Shown piece after piece: positions 63,871-64,000 of a DNA stretch of 64,000 nucleotides (the first letter of the stretch is position 1; each line of letters begins with the position of its first letter). The notes under the pieces are model-generated. The model made no database searches. It was not told the DNA's origin and saw nothing but the letters and a program-made list of their open reading frames with translations. The stretch comes from Ostrinia nubilalis (lineage: Eukaryota; Arthropoda; Insecta; Lepidoptera; Crambidae): assembly GCF_963855985.1 (NCBI RefSeq), contig NC_087110.1, positions 6,749,001-6,813,000 on the forward strand. Direction: 5' to 3'. The translations under genes were made by a program, and so were the position numbers.

Positions 63871-64000
63871 TACCATGAGTTTACGTTAGGTGTGCTCGCT
63901 AGCGACTGCGTAAAAAAATGACATTTAAATGTATGACATATTGTGCAGCGCCCCTAGCGGCTACTTTCAAGAAATAAAATCTTCATCAGATTTTTTTGAC
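63871..64000. mobile_element. MITE of the 48181 family, cut by the window end
   Basis: TACCATGAGTTTACGTTAGG, TGTGCTCGCTAGCGACTGCG and GCAGCGCCCCTAGCGGCTAC match 48181-48350 in the same orientation. The right end is outside the window. Confidence 0.75.

Overview
The window reads as AT-rich, gene-poor nuclear DNA of an insect, most likely a moth or butterfly (Lepidoptera). I infer this from its repeat families: 3' scraps of RTE-type LINEs with (ATG)n or (AACG)n tails, short non-autonomous Helitrons that carry an (AGAC)n microsatellite and end in CTAG, tRNA-headed SINEs, and a Jockey/CR1-type LINE with a (TTTC)n tail. No species can be named from the sequence. Nothing bacterial is present: no operons, rRNA genes, CRISPR arrays or intact tRNA genes.

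Only one host-gene signal is convincing. At 36279-36330 a short plus-strand coding exon encodes an 18-residue signal-peptide-like start (MTPILQVLIACVIVLCIG) and stops in phase 1 at a GTAAGT donor. The sequence before it looks like 5' UTR, with a possible acceptor at 35650-35651 and a 24-codon upstream ORF. The next exon was not found, so intron 1 probably runs past the window end (more than 27 kb). Most of 36.3-64 kb would then be intron, and 1-35.6 kb upstream intron or intergenic DNA.

The only long reading frame is the LINE ORF at 7009-9885 (endonuclease plus reverse transcriptase). Everything else I can name is transposon-derived. Layout: 0.6-7 kb, RTE scraps, a foldback (1336-2158), a Helitron, a SINE split by an RTE insertion, and a small element with an iterated GAAGCGCACCTA motif; 6.8-10.3 kb, the LINE; 11-24 kb, Helitron, RTE and MITE copies; 24.5-26.3 kb, a three-layer nest (RTE copy, inside it a 1.7-kb DNA transposon, inside that a Helitron and a (TTGC)n block); 28.8-35.3 kb, SINEs, MITEs and an element carrying about ten copies of a GGATATTTACA motif; 39.4-50.2 kb, a cluster of TA-flanked inverted-repeat elements, including two very long foldbacks (1.8 and 1.7 kb) 6 bp apart, one with the end of a mariner-like transposase gene in its loop and arms; 50.7-64 kb, a full-length SINE, RTE copies with clear target duplications, composite MITEs and a short tandem repeat.

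The most unusual material is the set of long palindromic transposons with the arm-encoded transposase end, and the non-autonomous elements with arrays of short subterminal motifs. Many insertion boundaries can be set to the nucleotide from target-site duplications, so the order of events is readable in several nests.
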